A stretch of 64,000 nucleotides of DNA from Paludibacteraceae bacterium (GCA_017479885.1 JAFVBR010000025.1:1-64000); one strand, 5' to 3'. Shown: positions 42,272-55,191, numbered from the stretch's first letter. The notes: a model not told the origin generated them from the letters alone. Translations and numbers: made by a program.

Positions 42272-43780
42272 ATGAAACACATTCGTCATGCAGCAATTTG
42301 CTGCGCCACTATGCTAAGCGGAATCATTCTCACCGCATGTATGAATTCTGCGGCATTCCCCGATGCTGCCGAACCGGCCACCTATGCCAATTACGACGGC
42401 ATAGGTGCTGACCCCGAAGGCAATCCCGAGACTGCCACTGGCGACCGCTTCGAAGAGTTCAAGGACAACCCCTTTGTCAGTACTGCTGAAGAACCAAAAT
42501 CAACATTCTCTGTTGATGCCGACGGCACAGCATACGCATACATGCGTGCCGTAATTAACAACGGCTACAGGCTCAACAAACAGTCTGTCCGCATCGAAGA
42601 GTATCTCAATTACTTCACCTTCAACTACCCTGATCCTACCGACGGCAATCCGCTCGCCATCAATGCCGAAATGGGCGACTGCCCCTGGAACAAAGAGCAC
42701 CGCCTGCTGCGCCTCGGACTCAAGGGTAAGTCGGTAAGCGACAATGAAATGCCCGCCTCCAACTACGTATTCATGATTGATGTCTCAGGTTCCATGAACG
42801 GCGCCGACCGTCTCGACCTGCTGAAAAAGGGCATGACAGAACTTGTTGACCACCTCAACGACAACGACCGTGTCAGCATCGTTACCTATTCAGGAGAAGA
42901 ACGACTGGCTCTCGAATCCACACTCGTCAAGGACAAAGCGCAGATAAAGAGTGTCATCAACTCTCTCAAGGCAAGCGGCGCCACAGCAGGGGCAAAAGCA
43001 CTGGAGATGTCGTACAAAGAAGCTGAGAAGAACTATATTGAAGGAGGCAACAATCGCATCATCATGGGCACCGACGGCGACTTCAACGTTGGTGTGTCAT
43101 CCACTGAGGGTCTTCTTGAGATTGTCTCCGGATATGCCGACAAAGGCATCTATATGACTGTGTGCGGATTCGGTATGGGCAACTTCAACGACGCTATGAT
43201 GGAGAAAATATCCAACGCCGGCAACGGCACATACATCTATGTCGATTCTGAAGACGAGATGCTCAAGGTCTTCAACTACGAGCGCTCCCACTTGCTCGCC
43301 GTATGTTCCGACACCAAGGTGCAGATAACCTTCAATCCGAAGAAAGTCAGTTCATACCGCCTTATCGGTTACGAGAACCGTGTGATGAGCAACGAAGACT
43401 TTGAGGACGATACCAAGGACGCAGGCGAAATAGGTGCAGGGCAGACCATCACCGCTCTCTACGAACTCGTACCCGCCGACGAATGGGACAACGAGACTTC
43501 TGCCGGTACCTTCGATGTGCGCTACAAAAACAAACTCGGTGACAGCAGTATCGCTGTCTCATGCCCGCTTGAACAGTGGAGCGGAAGTGGTTCGGAGAAC
43601 CTCAACTTCGCTGCAGGCGTTGCCGCCTTCGGTATGATTCTGCGCGACTCGGAGTACAAAGGCGAAGCAACACTCGAAATGGCAAGCACTCTCATTGCCG
43701 ACAACCGCTCCTTTGACCCCTACGGCTGGCGCGGGCAACTGCTGCAACTCATCGACAAATATGCCTCCGAGAACAAATAA
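42272..43780 (+). CDS. YfbK-type von Willebrand factor A lipoprotein
   Basis: A 502-residue lipoprotein with lipobox LTAC (Cys23). The vWF_A N-terminal domain (about 55-145) precedes the vWA domain (about 160-330) with the MIDAS motif DVSGSMNG, followed by a C-terminal YfbK/DUF3520 domain. Metal-binding vWA proteins of this kind face the periplasm or surface and bind partners; the role is unknown. The start at 42272 follows the promoter, so the longer open frame from 42170 is not used. Confidence 0.88.
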   Translation: MKHIRHAAICCATMLSGIILTACMNSAAFPDAAEPATYANYDGIGADPEGNPETATGDRFEEFKDNPFVSTAEEPKSTFSVDADGTAYAYMRAVINNGYRLNKQSVRIEEYLNYFTFNYPDPTDGNPLAINAEMGDCPWNKEHRLLRLGLKGKSVSDNEMPASNYVFMIDVSGSMNGADRLDLLKKGMTELVDHLNDNDRVSIVTYSGEERLALESTLVKDKAQIKSVINSLKASGATAGAKALEMSYKEAEKNYIEGGNNRIIMGTDGDFNVGVSSTEGLLEIVSGYADKGIYMTVCGFGMGNFNDAMMEKISNAGNGTYIYVDSEDEMLKVFNYERSHLLAVCSDTKVQITFNPKKVSSYRLIGYENRVMSNEDFEDDTKDAGEIGAGQTITALYELVPADEWDNETSAGTFDVRYKNKLGDSSIAVSCPLEQWSGSGSENLNFAAGVAAFGMILRDSEYKGEATLEMASTLIADNRSFDPYGWRGQLLQLIDKYASENK

Positions 43781-43837
43781 CCATTCTCCGGCATAGCAAC
43801 CGCATGCAAAATTTCAAGCCAACCAAGGCATGCCAAG

Positions 43838-43860
43838 AAGAGGTGCATCATGCACCTCTT
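43838..43860 (+). terminator. Terminator of vWA gene
   Basis: Stem AAGAGGTGCA/TGCACCTCTT with a 3-nt loop, followed by alternating TA. It is 58 bp past the stop codon. Confidence 0.7.
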
Positions 43861-43885
43861 TATATATATATCATTTATGCAACTT

Positions 43886-43915
43886 TTATGCAAATATACT
43901 GCATAATTATGCACA
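43886..43915. promoter_or_regulatory. Dyad TTATGCA-N7-TGCATAA and DnaA-box-like site
   Basis: The dyad at 43886-43906 has arms TTATGCA and TGCATAA; it is followed at once by TTATGCACA (43907-43915). It may be a regulator-binding site or replication-related. Confidence 0.45.
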
Positions 43916-43989
43916 AATCTTAAAAAAAGGCATGTTTCGGTTAGCTCAAAGGTAGATAACACCAAGGTAAGTGTTAGCTATCTCTTCGT

Positions 43990-44009
43990 TTATGCAAAAA
44001 ACTGCATAA
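43990..44009. promoter_or_regulatory. Second dyad TTATGCA-N6-TGCATAA
   Basis: Same arms as at 43886-43906, 104 bp downstream, between that site and the gyrB promoter. Confidence 0.45.
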
Positions 44010-44238
44010 TCTTAACAATAGTAAACTTTTCGCTGCAGTCTCGTTAACGCCTGCTTATTTGCCGGAGCAATGGTCACCATAGTCCGTTATGTTCTTTTTT
44101 TCACTTTTTGCTATTGCTAAAAATCTTCGATGCAGCGAATTTGGACTGCAAGAATTTGCAGAAGCAAAAAACACAAATCGCGCAGAAGGTGATTTATTTG
44201 CCTTCTGAGGCATTTTCTTGCAAAAAATGTGTTACCCT

Positions 44239-44270
44239 ATTGCATAATCAACAAAATAGTTGTATCTTTG
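44239..44270 (+). promoter_or_regulatory. gyrB promoter
   Basis: ATTG (44239-44242), 20 bp, TATCTTTG (44263-44270). The leader to the gyrB ATG is about 80 nt and contains the 10-nt tract. Confidence 0.75.
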
Positions 44271-44310
44271 CATGCTAAATTTGGGTTTGATAGTTTAGGA
44301 TAGTTGAAAA

Positions 44311-44350
44311 CTACAAACAATTCCAAACAACACTGAACAATACTAAACAA
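44311..44350. repeat. Four 10-nt units before gyrB
   Basis: CTACAAACAA, TTCCAAACAA, CACTGAACAA, TACTAAACAA. The tract ends 8 bp before the gyrB ATG, where a ribosome-binding region would be. Confidence 0.8.
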
Positions 44351-44358
44351 CAATATAA

Positions 44359-46349
<1,991 letters not shown>

Positions 46350-46350
<1 letters not shown>

Positions 46351-46889
46351 TGAAAATCTGTGTCTATTGCTCTGCCAAAGACTCTATTGCTGAAGAATAC
46401 AAGCAACTGGGGCGTGACCTCGGCAAGTGGATTGCCGGGGAGGGACACGAACTTGTGTTCGGGGGCGCCACAGGAGGCTTGATGACAGAAGTGAGCAAGA
46501 CCGTGATAGAAGCGGGAGGCAGGGTAACAGGAGTGGTACCCCATAGAATATTGGCATCTGGGAGACGCTCTCCGTGGTGTACCGAGACAATAGAGGTCGA
46601 CAATATGAGTTCTCGCAAGCAGCAGATGAGACAGTTGGCAGACTGCTTTGTCTGCCTTCCCGGCAGCTACGGCACACTCGACGAGATGTTCGATGTCATT
46701 GCATCCGGCACTGTAGGTGAGCATCGCAAACCTATATTCATACTCAACTATCAGGACTTCTACAAACCGTTGCTTGAACTGACTGCCTTGATGAAAGAGC
46801 GCCGTTTTATTCCAGAGGAGGAAAATTACAAACCCATATATGCCGACTCGCTTGAGCAGATAGAAACATTAATATCAACATACAAATAA
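46350..46889 (+). CDS. LOG family protein (TIGR00730), copy 2
   Basis: A 179-residue Rossmann-type LOG protein. FGGATGGLMTEVSKTV and LPGSYGTLDEMFD carry the family motif in the PGSYGT variant (PGGIGT in the copy at 32186). Same presumed phosphoribohydrolase activity. It is coupled to gyrB by a one-base overlap. Confidence 0.9.
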
Positions 46890-46898
46890 AGCCTATTC

Positions 46899-48215
46899 AT
46901 GAACCTATTTTTCAAGAAACTGACAGGTAAACTGCAGTCCACAGCCAAGATGGAGCAGTATATAGCCGCGATGGAGGCTGATATAGCCCGTTACAGAGCG
47001 GTGGAGAAATCTGCCGAACTGGCAGAGTACAGACAACTGCAGACGACCGTAGAGTCACAGGAGTTCAGGCAGAAAAAGCAGAATCTGGCCGGAACGAAGT
47101 ATAAATCAACGAAGTACTACCAGACTGTTCAGGAGTTGCATCGTCTGGAGAAAGACAAGATGCTTCAGACATACCTGCAAGTCAAGGATTCTGCACAACT
47201 GAAAGAATATCTCGAATTCCGTGCAAGCGATATGTATGTCAAACTGTCGGACAAGAAACTTGTGCGCCAGTCGCCTGATTTGAAGGCAATGCTTGCCTTT
47301 GAGAAGTCGAAAGCATTCAAGGCATACATGGCATACAAGTCGAGTCCGGTGCCGGGTCAATATGAGGATTTGCGTCGTCAGGTTTCTGATGCGGAGTTTC
47401 AGAAAGAAAATGCTTTCTGGGCAAACCCGAAGCGTTGGTTCGCCACTACCGAGCATGTTCAGGAAGAACGCTTCAAGCAACTCTCAGCCTTGCCTGATAT
47501 ACAGTTTTTCTTCGCTCAGGATGTGAAGAAAATAGAACAGATGGAGACGTTTGTTCTCTCTTTCGGTGAGGAGTTTCGCTGGCTCAAGTTGTCAGAGTCC
47601 CCGTGGAAACCGGGTTTCTGCTACAAGAACAAGAAGTTGCTTTCGCAGCACTCGTTTGCCAATGAGCAGCAGGCTAACAACGCTGGCAAGAATGCCGGTA
47701 CAATCAACGGCATCTTCACTATTCTTACGAAGAAAGAGATGGTAACTGCTCCTGCCTGGGATGTAAAAAAAGGATTTGTCAACAAGGAGTTTGCATATAC
47801 ATCAGACATTCTCCAGACTGCCGACAGTTTCCGTCAGGAGCGCGGTTTGTTTATGATCAAACTGCGTTGCTCGGGTAAGATTCATCATGCGGCATGGCTT
47901 GGTGCGGAAGGCAAACTGCCTTTCGTAACTCTTTTCCACTACAATGGCAAGAACATAGTAGTCGGCAATATGACCGCTGACGGTTTCAAAGGCGAGAATA
48001 TTAGCGGAATCAGCCCTTCACAATATTATATTTACTCATTGATGTGGACGCGAACAGAACTCATCTGGTATGTTAACAACCTTGAAGTGCTCCGCATGAA
48101 TAGGAATGTGCCCGCCGAGGCTCTTTATCTGGCTCTGTCATCGTTCATCTCACAGGACCAGCGTGCGGAAGAGGGCAAACTCGAAGTGGACTGGATAAGA
48201 GTTTATAAGAACTGA
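46899..48215 (+). CDS. Coiled, GH16-like jelly-roll protein without visible active site
   Basis: A 438-residue protein with no signal peptide. Residues about 1-185 are helical with repeated Tyr-rich motifs (AEYRQLQ, KYYQTVQELH, KEYLEFRAS, KAYMAYKSS). From about 200 to 438 the sequence follows the GH16/concanavalin-like jelly roll, closing with SPSQYYIYSLMWTRTELIWYVN and KLEVDWIRVYKN, which is the GH16 C-terminal signature. The catalytic ExDxxE of GH16 is not seen at the corresponding strand (HHAAWLGAEGKLPFVTLF). It may bind rather than cut glycans. It lies between LOG and kdsA. Confidence 0.65.
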   Translation: MNLFFKKLTGKLQSTAKMEQYIAAMEADIARYRAVEKSAELAEYRQLQTTVESQEFRQKKQNLAGTKYKSTKYYQTVQELHRLEKDKMLQTYLQVKDSAQLKEYLEFRASDMYVKLSDKKLVRQSPDLKAMLAFEKSKAFKAYMAYKSSPVPGQYEDLRRQVSDAEFQKENAFWANPKRWFATTEHVQEERFKQLSALPDIQFFFAQDVKKIEQMETFVLSFGEEFRWLKLSESPWKPGFCYKNKKLLSQHSFANEQQANNAGKNAGTINGIFTILTKKEMVTAPAWDVKKGFVNKEFAYTSDILQTADSFRQERGLFMIKLRCSGKIHHAAWLGAEGKLPFVTLFHYNGKNIVVGNMTADGFKGENISGISPSQYYIYSLMWTRTELIWYVNNLEVLRMNRNVPAEALYLALSSFISQDQRAEEGKLEVDWIRVYKN

Positions 48216-48264
48216 GTTTCGGCAGGTTCTTATTGCTGATTGTGCAACAGATTTCTTTTTATCG

Positions 48265-49086
48265 ATGGTACAACTCGGAGAAATACAGTTCGGCGGCAAG
48301 AAGCGCTTCGTTCTTATAGCGGGACCATGTGCGATAGAGAATCGCGACATAACGGTTCGAACCGCCTCTGAACTCAAACAAATATGTGATGACTTGAATA
48401 TCGAACTGGTATTCAAGTCGTCTTTCGACAAGGCAAACCGCACTTCTGCATCATCGCATCGCGGAGTGGGAATGGACGATGGTCTGCGTATCCTTCAGGA
48501 AATCAAGACCGCGTTGTCATTACCCATACTGACAGATGTTCATGAGACATGGCAGTGCCAACCAGCGGCCGAAGTGGCTGACATTCTTCAGATTCCCGCC
48601 TTTCTTAGCCGGCAGACTGACCTCATTCAGGCAGCAGCAGCAACAGGCAGAATTGTAAACGTGAAGAAAGGCCAGTTCATGGCACCATGGGATATGAAGG
48701 GGGTGGTTGAGAAAGTTTCGGAAGTATCTTCTTTAGACAGACTGATTCTCACTGAACGCGGAAGCAGTTTCGGTTACGGCAATCTGATAGTTGACATGAC
48801 GAGTCTGGAACACATGAAGAAATACGGTTGCCCCATTGTGTTTGATGCCACTCATTCTGTTCAGAAACCTTCGTCACAGAATGGAGTTACAGAGGGCAAC
48901 AGGCAGATGGTACCCGTATTGATGCGCGCAGCGTTAGCCATTGGCATCGACTCCCTCTTCCTTGAGGTGCACCCCGACCCCGAACATGCCATATCCGACG
49001 CAGCCAATCAGCTTCCTCTCTCCGCTATGCCGGATATACTCAGACAGGCAATAGCAATTGATGATATAATAAAGAATCTATTGTAA
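48265..49086 (+). CDS. kdsA: 3-deoxy-8-phosphooctulonate synthase
   Basis: A 273-residue TIM-barrel enzyme joining phosphoenolpyruvate and arabinose 5-phosphate to Kdo-8-P, the LPS inner-core sugar precursor. AGPCAIEN, FKSSFDKANRTS and FDATHSVQKPSSQNG are characteristic. Its stop shares bases with the ATG of kdsD (TAATG), so the consecutive steps are coupled. Confidence 0.97.
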   Translation: MVQLGEIQFGGKKRFVLIAGPCAIENRDITVRTASELKQICDDLNIELVFKSSFDKANRTSASSHRGVGMDDGLRILQEIKTALSLPILTDVHETWQCQPAAEVADILQIPAFLSRQTDLIQAAAATGRIVNVKKGQFMAPWDMKGVVEKVSEVSSLDRLILTERGSSFGYGNLIVDMTSLEHMKKYGCPIVFDATHSVQKPSSQNGVTEGNRQMVPVLMRAALAIGIDSLFLEVHPDPEHAISDAANQLPLSAMPDILRQAIAIDDIIKNLL

Positions 49087-50039
49087 TGAACTATTCAAAT
49101 AGGGCAAAACAAATATTCGCAGAGGAGATAACCGAACTTCAACGTCTCTCTTCAAGCATAGACTCTTCTTTCGACCAGGTGGTGGAGGTTCTTCTCTCAT
49201 GCCGCGGCAAACTGGTGCTTATGGGCATAGGCAAAACAGGTATCATTGCTCACAAACTGGCGTCATCCTTCGCATCCACCGGTACACCATCTATCTTCGT
49301 CAATGCCGCCGAAGCAGTACACGGTGACCTCGGCATGGTAAGTCACGATGACGTAGTGATGCTGGTAAGCAATAGCGGTGCAACCTCCGAGATACTCAAT
49401 GTTATAGCACCATTACGCAATATAGGTTGCAGGATGATAGCTCTTACAGGCAATCCTCAGTCAGTCCTTGCCACCGAGGTGGACCTCGTTTTGTCTGTAC
49501 ACGTGGAGCATGAGGCTTGTCCTCTCGGACTGGCTCCTACCACATCTACCACTGCCACTCTGCTCATGGGCGATGCTCTCATGGTCTGCCTCATGGAGCA
49601 ACGCCATTTCAAAGCAGACAACTTTGCCACCTATCACCCCGGAGGAGCTCTCGGCAGACAACTGCTTCGAAAAGTACGCAACCGTATGTCAACCGATGTG
49701 CCGAAAGTGACAACCGCCACTTCTTTCCGAGAACTTACCAAAGAGATGTCAGACAAACATCTCGGAATGACAATGGTATATGAGGGTAGTTGCTGCGTAG
49801 GTATCATAACCGACGGCGACCTGCGCCGCGCCATTCAGCGCTTCGATGACCTGAGTAGGGTCTGTGCCTCCGACGTAATGACACCATCATACAAGCACAT
49901 TACGCAAGACTCCATGCTCACCGAAGCACTTGCCATTATGGACAAATATAACATCACTACGCTCGCCGTAACAGAAAACGAGCAGAATAAAGATATAATA
50001 GGTATCATATCTATTCACCATATCATTGATTTTAACTGA
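49086..50039 (+). CDS. kdsD: Arabinose-5-phosphate isomerase (KdsD/KpsF)
   Basis: A 317-residue protein: a SIS domain (about 25-165, GIGKTGIIAHKLASSFASTGTPS, EAVHGDLGMV) and two CBS domains (about 205-317). It interconverts ribulose 5-phosphate and arabinose 5-phosphate, the substrate of KdsA just upstream. Same operon as kdsA. Confidence 0.95.
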   Translation: MNYSNRAKQIFAEEITELQRLSSSIDSSFDQVVEVLLSCRGKLVLMGIGKTGIIAHKLASSFASTGTPSIFVNAAEAVHGDLGMVSHDDVVMLVSNSGATSEILNVIAPLRNIGCRMIALTGNPQSVLATEVDLVLSVHVEHEACPLGLAPTTSTTATLLMGDALMVCLMEQRHFKADNFATYHPGGALGRQLLRKVRNRMSTDVPKVTTATSFRELTKEMSDKHLGMTMVYEGSCCVGIITDGDLRRAIQRFDDLSRVCASDVMTPSYKHITQDSMLTEALAIMDKYNITTLAVTENEQNKDIIGIISIHHIIDFN

Positions 50040-50073
50040 AATTACATAACTACCGAAAAACACATAACTTGCA

Positions 50074-50964
50074 ATGAAGGGAATAATTTTAGCAGGAGGA
50101 AGCGCAACAAGGTTGCACCCTCTGTCACTTGCAATATCCAAGCAGATAATGCCGGTTTACGACAAACCGATGATATACTATCCTCTCAGCACACTCATGC
50201 TTGCAGGCATACGCGAAGTGCTGATTATCTCTACCCCTCGTGACCTGCCAATGTTTCGCGAAATGCTTGGTGACGGTTCACGTCTCGGAATGCATCTTGA
50301 GTATAAAGTACAACTCGTGCCCAACGGACTTGCACAGGCGTTCGTTCTCGGACGTGAGTTCCTTAATGGTGACAAAGGCTGCCTCATACTCGGCGACAAT
50401 CTATTCTATGGGCGCGGCTTTACGCGTATGCTTCGCCGTGCTGCCACCATAGAGAAAGGCGCGTGCATCTTTGGCTATTATGTTAAAGACCCGCGTGCAT
50501 ACGGAGTAGTAGAGTTTGAACATGCCGACCCTGATGACGACAATTCACTCAAAGTACTGTCACTTGAAGAAAAACCGGCAAATCCGAAGAGCCAGTATGC
50601 AGTTCCAGGACTCTATTTCTACGACGAAACAGTATGTGACAAAGCTGCAGCCTTGCAACCTTCTGCACGCGGCGAATATGAAATAACCGACCTCAACAAA
50701 GTGTATCTGGAAGAAGGTACTCTGCGAGTTGAACTATTCGGACGCGGCTTCGCATGGCTCGATACAGGAAGTCCGGACAGTCTGTTGGATGCCGGCAACT
50801 TTATTGCTACCATACAGAACCGTCAGGGGTTTTACGTAAGTTGCATTGAGGAAATAGCGTGGCGCAACGGATGGATTAGCACTGACCACTTGCATAAACT
50901 TGGAGAACAGATGAGCAAAACCGCTTACGGGCAATACCTGCTCTCACTCGACGAAAAAGTATGA
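50074..50964 (+). CDS. rfbA: Glucose-1-phosphate thymidylyltransferase
   Basis: A 296-residue nucleotidyltransferase forming dTDP-glucose. [19 protein letters not shown] (Rossmann GGxGTRLxP with Ser in place of the second Gly) and [13 protein letters not shown] are typical of RmlA. The usual partners rfbB-D are not adjacent; instead a hybrid two-component gene overlaps its end (ATGA). It may supply dTDP-sugars to glycan loci elsewhere, such as the one at 1-5700. Confidence 0.95.
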   Translation: MKGIILAGGSATRLHPLSLAISKQIMPVYDKPMIYYPLSTLMLAGIREVLIISTPRDLPMFREMLGDGSRLGMHLEYKVQLVPNGLAQAFVLGREFLNGDKGCLILGDNLFYGRGFTRMLRRAATIEKGACIFGYYVKDPRAYGVVEFEHADPDDDNSLKVLSLEEKPANPKSQYAVPGLYFYDETVCDKAAALQPSARGEYEITDLNKVYLEEGTLRVELFGRGFAWLDTGSPDSLLDAGNFIATIQNRQGFYVSCIEEIAWRNGWISTDHLHKLGEQMSKTAYGQYLLSLDEKV

Positions 50965-53900
50965 GAAAACTTGTTTTCATACTTGTTCTTGTTTGTTGTT
51001 GCATTCCTGCTACGGCAGAATTTGACGTGCGCCATTACAGTGTTGAAGACGGATTGAGTCAGAACACCATAATGTCAATCATCCAGGATAGAGACGGGTA
51101 TATGTGGTTCGGCACATGGGACGGACTCAACAAGTTCGATGGGTATCGTTTTACAACTTACAAATCCCAACCCGGTACCGAATCATTCAGAAATAACAGG
51201 GTTGAGTATATCAAAGAGGATTCACTCGGCTTCATCTGGTTTCAAACCTATGATGGCAAATTCCACCGATTCGACAAAGCACGGGAGAAATTCTATACGC
51301 TGTCCCATTCGTTCCCATTCATACGATACAACGCGCAAAGATTGTTTGTTGAACCTGCTGCAGGAGTTCTGTTCTTGGTAGCTGACAACGGATTGCTAAG
51401 GATTGAAGAACAAACCGATGGTGATATAGCAGAAATCCTTTACCCATGTTCTGCAGACTTTCATCCGAATTTTGTTTTAGGCGACTCGGAAGGAAATATA
51501 TGGTATGACTGTTTCAACCGTATTGTCAGACGTTCTGTATTCAGTGCGGACTCTGTGTCCTTCGATATCCCGTCAGGAGAAGCGGATACTCGTATTACAA
51601 CTGCCATACACTCTTCTGACGGGCTTTGGTTCGGAGGAACGAATGGTAAGATATGGCGATATTCATTCACCAACCACAACTTCGAACCTATCAGTCTTGC
51701 AAACAATGCAAGCGTAACTTCTATAGAGCAACTCACGCAACATGAATTGATGGTAGGCACACAGACCGATGGTTTGTATATCTACAATTCCCTCATCGGA
51801 ACATTGCAGCACATAGCCGATGGTAATCAGACTGGTACCATCGTTTCTCTCACCAACGATTCATACGGAGTGGTATGGGTGGAGAACGACCGCAACGGTA
51901 TCCTGCGTTACAGAATAGCGGACCGCTCTCTGCGCCATCTCACACAGACTGCGGACCTCAGGTTTGCACCTCTCAGAGCAAACATGCTGCTGCTTGAGGA
52001 CAATGAACATAATATCTGGGTCAATCCTTTCGGAGGAGGGTTCTCCAGATACAATAGAAAGGCCGACCTGCTGGAAAATCCGCTCGGAGGTCTTACCAAT
52101 ATGATTCACACAGCCTACGTTGACCGGCAGGGAGAATTATGGCTTAGCACTTATGAAACAGGTATCGATTGCCTGCGCAAAAGAAAACAGCAGTTCCGCA
52201 TGCATGACATGAGACACTCGAATGCTAACATTGGAGAAGTGAGAGCCATGTTGCAAACTGCCGATGGAAGAATAGTGCTCGCAGATAAAGACAGGGAGAT
52301 AGTTACACCTAACGGAAAGTCCGTACTGAAAACGATTCCTCACCAGATTGACCTTACTGTATATTGCTTGAATGAAGATGCTGACGGCAGTTTGCTTGTC
52401 GGTACACGCCACAACGGATTGTATCGCCTCCGTAACGGCATTCTTGAAGAAGAAAATACCGCCGCGGACGGCAGTAGTCTTAACAACGATGCCGTTTACG
52501 ATATTCTGAAAACAGCAAACGGAGATACTTATGTAGGTACCTATGGAGGAGGAGTTAATATTCTCCATGATGGCAGATGGCTCAACTGTTCTAACGGGTG
52601 GTCAGGTTATCCTGTTAACGAATGTATGCGTGTGCGCTGTCTGATGTCTGTAGGTGATTCCCTAATTCTCGCCGGCACTACCAATGGTCTGCTGCAGATT
52701 GACATTCACAACCTCTCTACCCGTTTTACTCCGTATTGGGATGTGCGATGCATGTTGCATGATTCAAGAGGCGATATATGGCTCGGAACGTTCTCGGGAG
52801 GACTCAACAAGGTCGTAGCCCTCGCCACTGATTCTCTACCCGCTAAGTTTGAAACATATACCATACAGAATGCCCTCCGCAGCGACATCCTATTAAGCAT
52901 GCAGGAAGATGCAGGAGGAAGAATATGGTTCGCATCCGAAAGCAATATAACACGCTTCGATCCCACATCGGGTATTTTTCAACACTTCTCACCCTTTGTA
53001 AATGCTCAATACGGATATTTCACCGAAAGTAAAGCTATCCGGCTGGCCACAGGAGATATAATGTTCGGATACAGCAATGGCTATTGCATATTCTCACCCG
53101 AGCGCATTATCCGGTCCGAACATATACCATCACTCCAGCTTACCGCCTTTCAGTTGTTCAATAACGACGTTGCGGTAGGAGCCGAAAATTCACCCCTGAA
53201 ATACAGCATCTCACAAACTAAAGAAATCACCCTCAATCATAAACAGTCAGTCTGGAGTCTGGAATATGCGGCACTCGACTTCTTCAATGCCGAAAAGTTG
53301 GAATATGCTTTCATACTCGACGGCTTCGACAAAGACTGGAATTATGTTCACAACCAGCGCAAGGCCACCTACACCAGTCTGCCACCCGGCAAATATGTGT
53401 TCAGAGTTAGAAGCACCAATGCAGAAGGAGTCTGGGTGCAGAATGAGCGCACGCTGCAAATACATATTCTGCCCTCTTTCTGGCACACCGGCTGGGCTTA
53501 TTTGATATACATACTGATAGCTTTGGCTGTACTTGCCGTCATATACATGATTGTCAACCGATACAACCGCCTGCAACAACAAGTGCAAGTCGAACAGCAG
53601 GTAACCGATATAAGACTGCGGTTCTTTACCAATATTTCTCATGAACTGCGTACTCCGCTTACCCTTATCTCCGGACCTGTGGACAATATCTTGCGCACCG
53701 AGAAACTGTCGGCTACAGCAAGAAACCAACTGGAAATAGTCCAAAGCAATGCCAACCGCATGCTTCGTCTAATCAACGAAATACTTGATTTCCGCAAAAT
53801 TCAGAACAAGAAAATGAGGCTGCGCATACAACAAACAAGCCTTTCAGTTCTTGTAGAACAAACCTGCAGCAACTTTAACAAAGAGGCATACGACAAACAT

Positions 53901-55160
53901 ATCGACTTCCGATTCGAGAACCTTGCGCACAATGACATTGTATGGATTGACAAAGAAAAAACAGATATAATATTGTACAATCTGCTTTCCAATGCATTCA
54001 AATTCACACCTGCCGGTAAGAGCATTACTGTCAGCCTATCAGAAAAAAACAATTTTGTTCTCCTAAAAGTGGCTGACCAGGGAGTTGGAATTCCTCGAGA
54101 AAAACGGGGTATCCTCTTCGAGAGATTTTCTTCACACAACGAAATAGAGAATCTGGCTGAAAAAGCGGGTACAGGTATCGGACTCAACCTCGTCAAAGAA
54201 CTTGTTGACCTGCACAAAGGATACATAGAAGTAGAAAGCGAAACTGACAAGGGAACTACTTTTACTGTTATCTTCAGGAAAGGGAAAGAACACTTTGGAA
54301 ACGAAGTCGATTTTGTAAACAACAATAATGTTCTGCCTCATAAGCAAGACCCAATGCAACCTAAGCTCGACTCGGTTGTAATCAAGCAGAATCTGCCACA
54401 CATGCTTATCGTGGAAGACAATCAGGATATGCGTACCTTCATGCAGAATATATTCAGCAACGAGTTCGATATTCATTCAGCAAAAGACGGAGAGGAAGGA
54501 CTCGCTATCGTACAGGAATTGGGACCGGACATCGTAATTACCGACCTAATGATGCCCAATATGGACGGACTTGAGCTGACCAACCATATAAAATCCGAAG
54601 AACCGACAAGCCATATCCCAGTCATTCTTCTTACAGCAAAAGAGGCTATAGAAAGCCGTTTGGAGGCTATGTATTGCGGGGCTGACGACTATATTACAAA
54701 ACCGTTCTCAGCACAATATCTCAAAGCCAGAGTAAACAACATTCTAAAGCAGCGACAGAGACTGCGTGACAGCTACCGCAGCAATCTGCTTACTCTTCAA
54801 GCATCACCGCTGACTAAAGAGAAAACTCCAGATGAGGTGTTCCTTGCCAAACTACTCGACTTCATGGAGAAAAATATGGACAACAACGAACTCGTTGTCG
54901 AAGACATGGTCAGCGACATGGCTATGGGAAGAACAGTATTCTTCAACAAACTCAAAAACCTGACAGGGCTCTCACCTGTAGAGTTTATTCGTGAAGTAAG
55001 AATAAAACGCGCTGCACAATTGCTCGAAACAGGAGCATATAACGTTACAGAGGTCACATATATGGTAGGAATGAACGACTCCAGATACTTCTCCAAATGC
55101 TTCAAAGCTGTATATGGAATGACACCTACCGAATACAAAAAAACACAAACAGAAAACTAA
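50961..55160 (+). CDS. Hybrid two-component system sensor/regulator (HTCS)
   Basis: A 1,399-residue single-chain signalling protein. Signal peptide (1-19), about fourteen beta-propeller-type Reg_prop repeats (about 25-720), Y_Y_Y domain (about 750-830), one membrane helix (about 840-862), HisKA with His about 894 ([10 protein letters not shown]), HATPase ([20 protein letters not shown]), receiver domain with phospho-acceptor Asp about 1195 ([10 protein letters not shown]), AraC-type HTH (about 1290-1399). HTCS usually sense oligosaccharide and switch on a polysaccharide-use locus; none is adjacent, so its target is elsewhere. Overlaps rfbA by 4 bp. Confidence 0.95.
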   Translation: MRKLVFILVLVCCCIPATAEFDVRHYSVEDGLSQNTIMSIIQDRDGYMWFGTWDGLNKFDGYRFTTYKSQPGTESFRNNRVEYIKEDSLGFIWFQTYDGKFHRFDKAREKFYTLSHSFPFIRYNAQRLFVEPAAGVLFLVADNGLLRIEEQTDGDIAEILYPCSADFHPNFVLGDSEGNIWYDCFNRIVRRSVFSADSVSFDIPSGEADTRITTAIHSSDGLWFGGTNGKIWRYSFTNHNFEPISLANNASVTSIEQLTQHELMVGTQTDGLYIYNSLIGTLQHIADGNQTGTIVSLTNDSYGVVWVENDRNGILRYRIADRSLRHLTQTADLRFAPLRANMLLLEDNEHNIWVNPFGGGFSRYNRKADLLENPLGGLTNMIHTAYVDRQGELWLSTYETGIDCLRKRKQQFRMHDMRHSNANIGEVRAMLQTADGRIVLADKDREIVTPNGKSVLKTIPHQIDLTVYCLNEDADGSLLVGTRHNGLYRLRNGILEEENTAADGSSLNNDAVYDILKTANGDTYVGTYGGGVNILHDGRWLNCSNGWSGYPVNECMRVRCLMSVGDSLILAGTTNGLLQIDIHNLSTRFTPYWDVRCMLHDSRGDIWLGTFSGGLNKVVALATDSLPAKFETYTIQNALRSDILLSMQEDAGGRIWFASESNITRFDPTSGIFQHFSPFVNAQYGYFTESKAIRLATGDIMFGYSNGYCIFSPERIIRSEHIPSLQLTAFQLFNNDVAVGAENSPLKYSISQTKEITLNHKQSVWSLEYAALDFFNAEKLEYAFILDGFDKDWNYVHNQRKATYTSLPPGKYVFRVRSTNAEGVWVQNERTLQIHILPSFWHTGWAYLIYILIALAVLAVIYMIVNRYNRLQQQVQVEQQVTDIRLRFFTNISHELRTPLTLISGPVDNILRTEKLSATARNQLEIVQSNANRMLRLINEILDFRKIQNKKMRLRIQQTSLSVLVEQTCSNFNKEAYDKHIDFRFENLAHNDIVWIDKEKTDIILYNLLSNAFKFTPAGKSITVSLSEKNNFVLLKVADQGVGIPREKRGILFERFSSHNEIENLAEKAGTGIGLNLVKELVDLHKGYIEVESETDKGTTFTVIFRKGKEHFGNEVDFVNNNNVLPHKQDPMQPKLDSVVIKQNLPHMLIVEDNQDMRTFMQNIFSNEFDIHSAKDGEEGLAIVQELGPDIVITDLMMPNMDGLELTNHIKSEEPTSHIPVILLTAKEAIESRLEAMYCGADDYITKPFSAQYLKARVNNILKQRQRLRDSYRSNLLTLQASPLTKEKTPDEVFLAKLLDFMEKNMDNNELVVEDMVSDMAMGRTVFFNKLKNLTGLSPVEFIREVRIKRAAQLLETGAYNVTEVTYMVGMNDSRYFSKCFKAVYGMTPTEYKKTQTEN

Positions 55161-55191
55161 AACTGACACAGCATTGCAAACACCTACTATA

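Larger units (their letters stand above)
43781..44358. other. Intergenic region upstream of gyrB
   Basis: 578 bp without a gene. It holds a terminator (43838-43860), two TTATGCA-N6/7-TGCATAA dyads, one exact TTATnCACA DnaA-box-like site (43907-43915), a small hairpin AGATAACAC/GTGTTAgcTATCT (about 43953-43983), the gyrB promoter and a 10-nt tract. Confidence 0.7.

Noticed and set aside
43938..43985. tRNA-like D-arm (GGTTAGCTCAAAGGTAGA)
   Set aside because: No acceptor stem, anticodon arm or GTTCGA T-arm follows; only a chance or remnant hairpin.
43781..44358. Chromosomal replication origin
   Set aside because: Only one exact DnaA-box match; no dnaA gene, AT-rich unwinding array or skew evidence available in the window.
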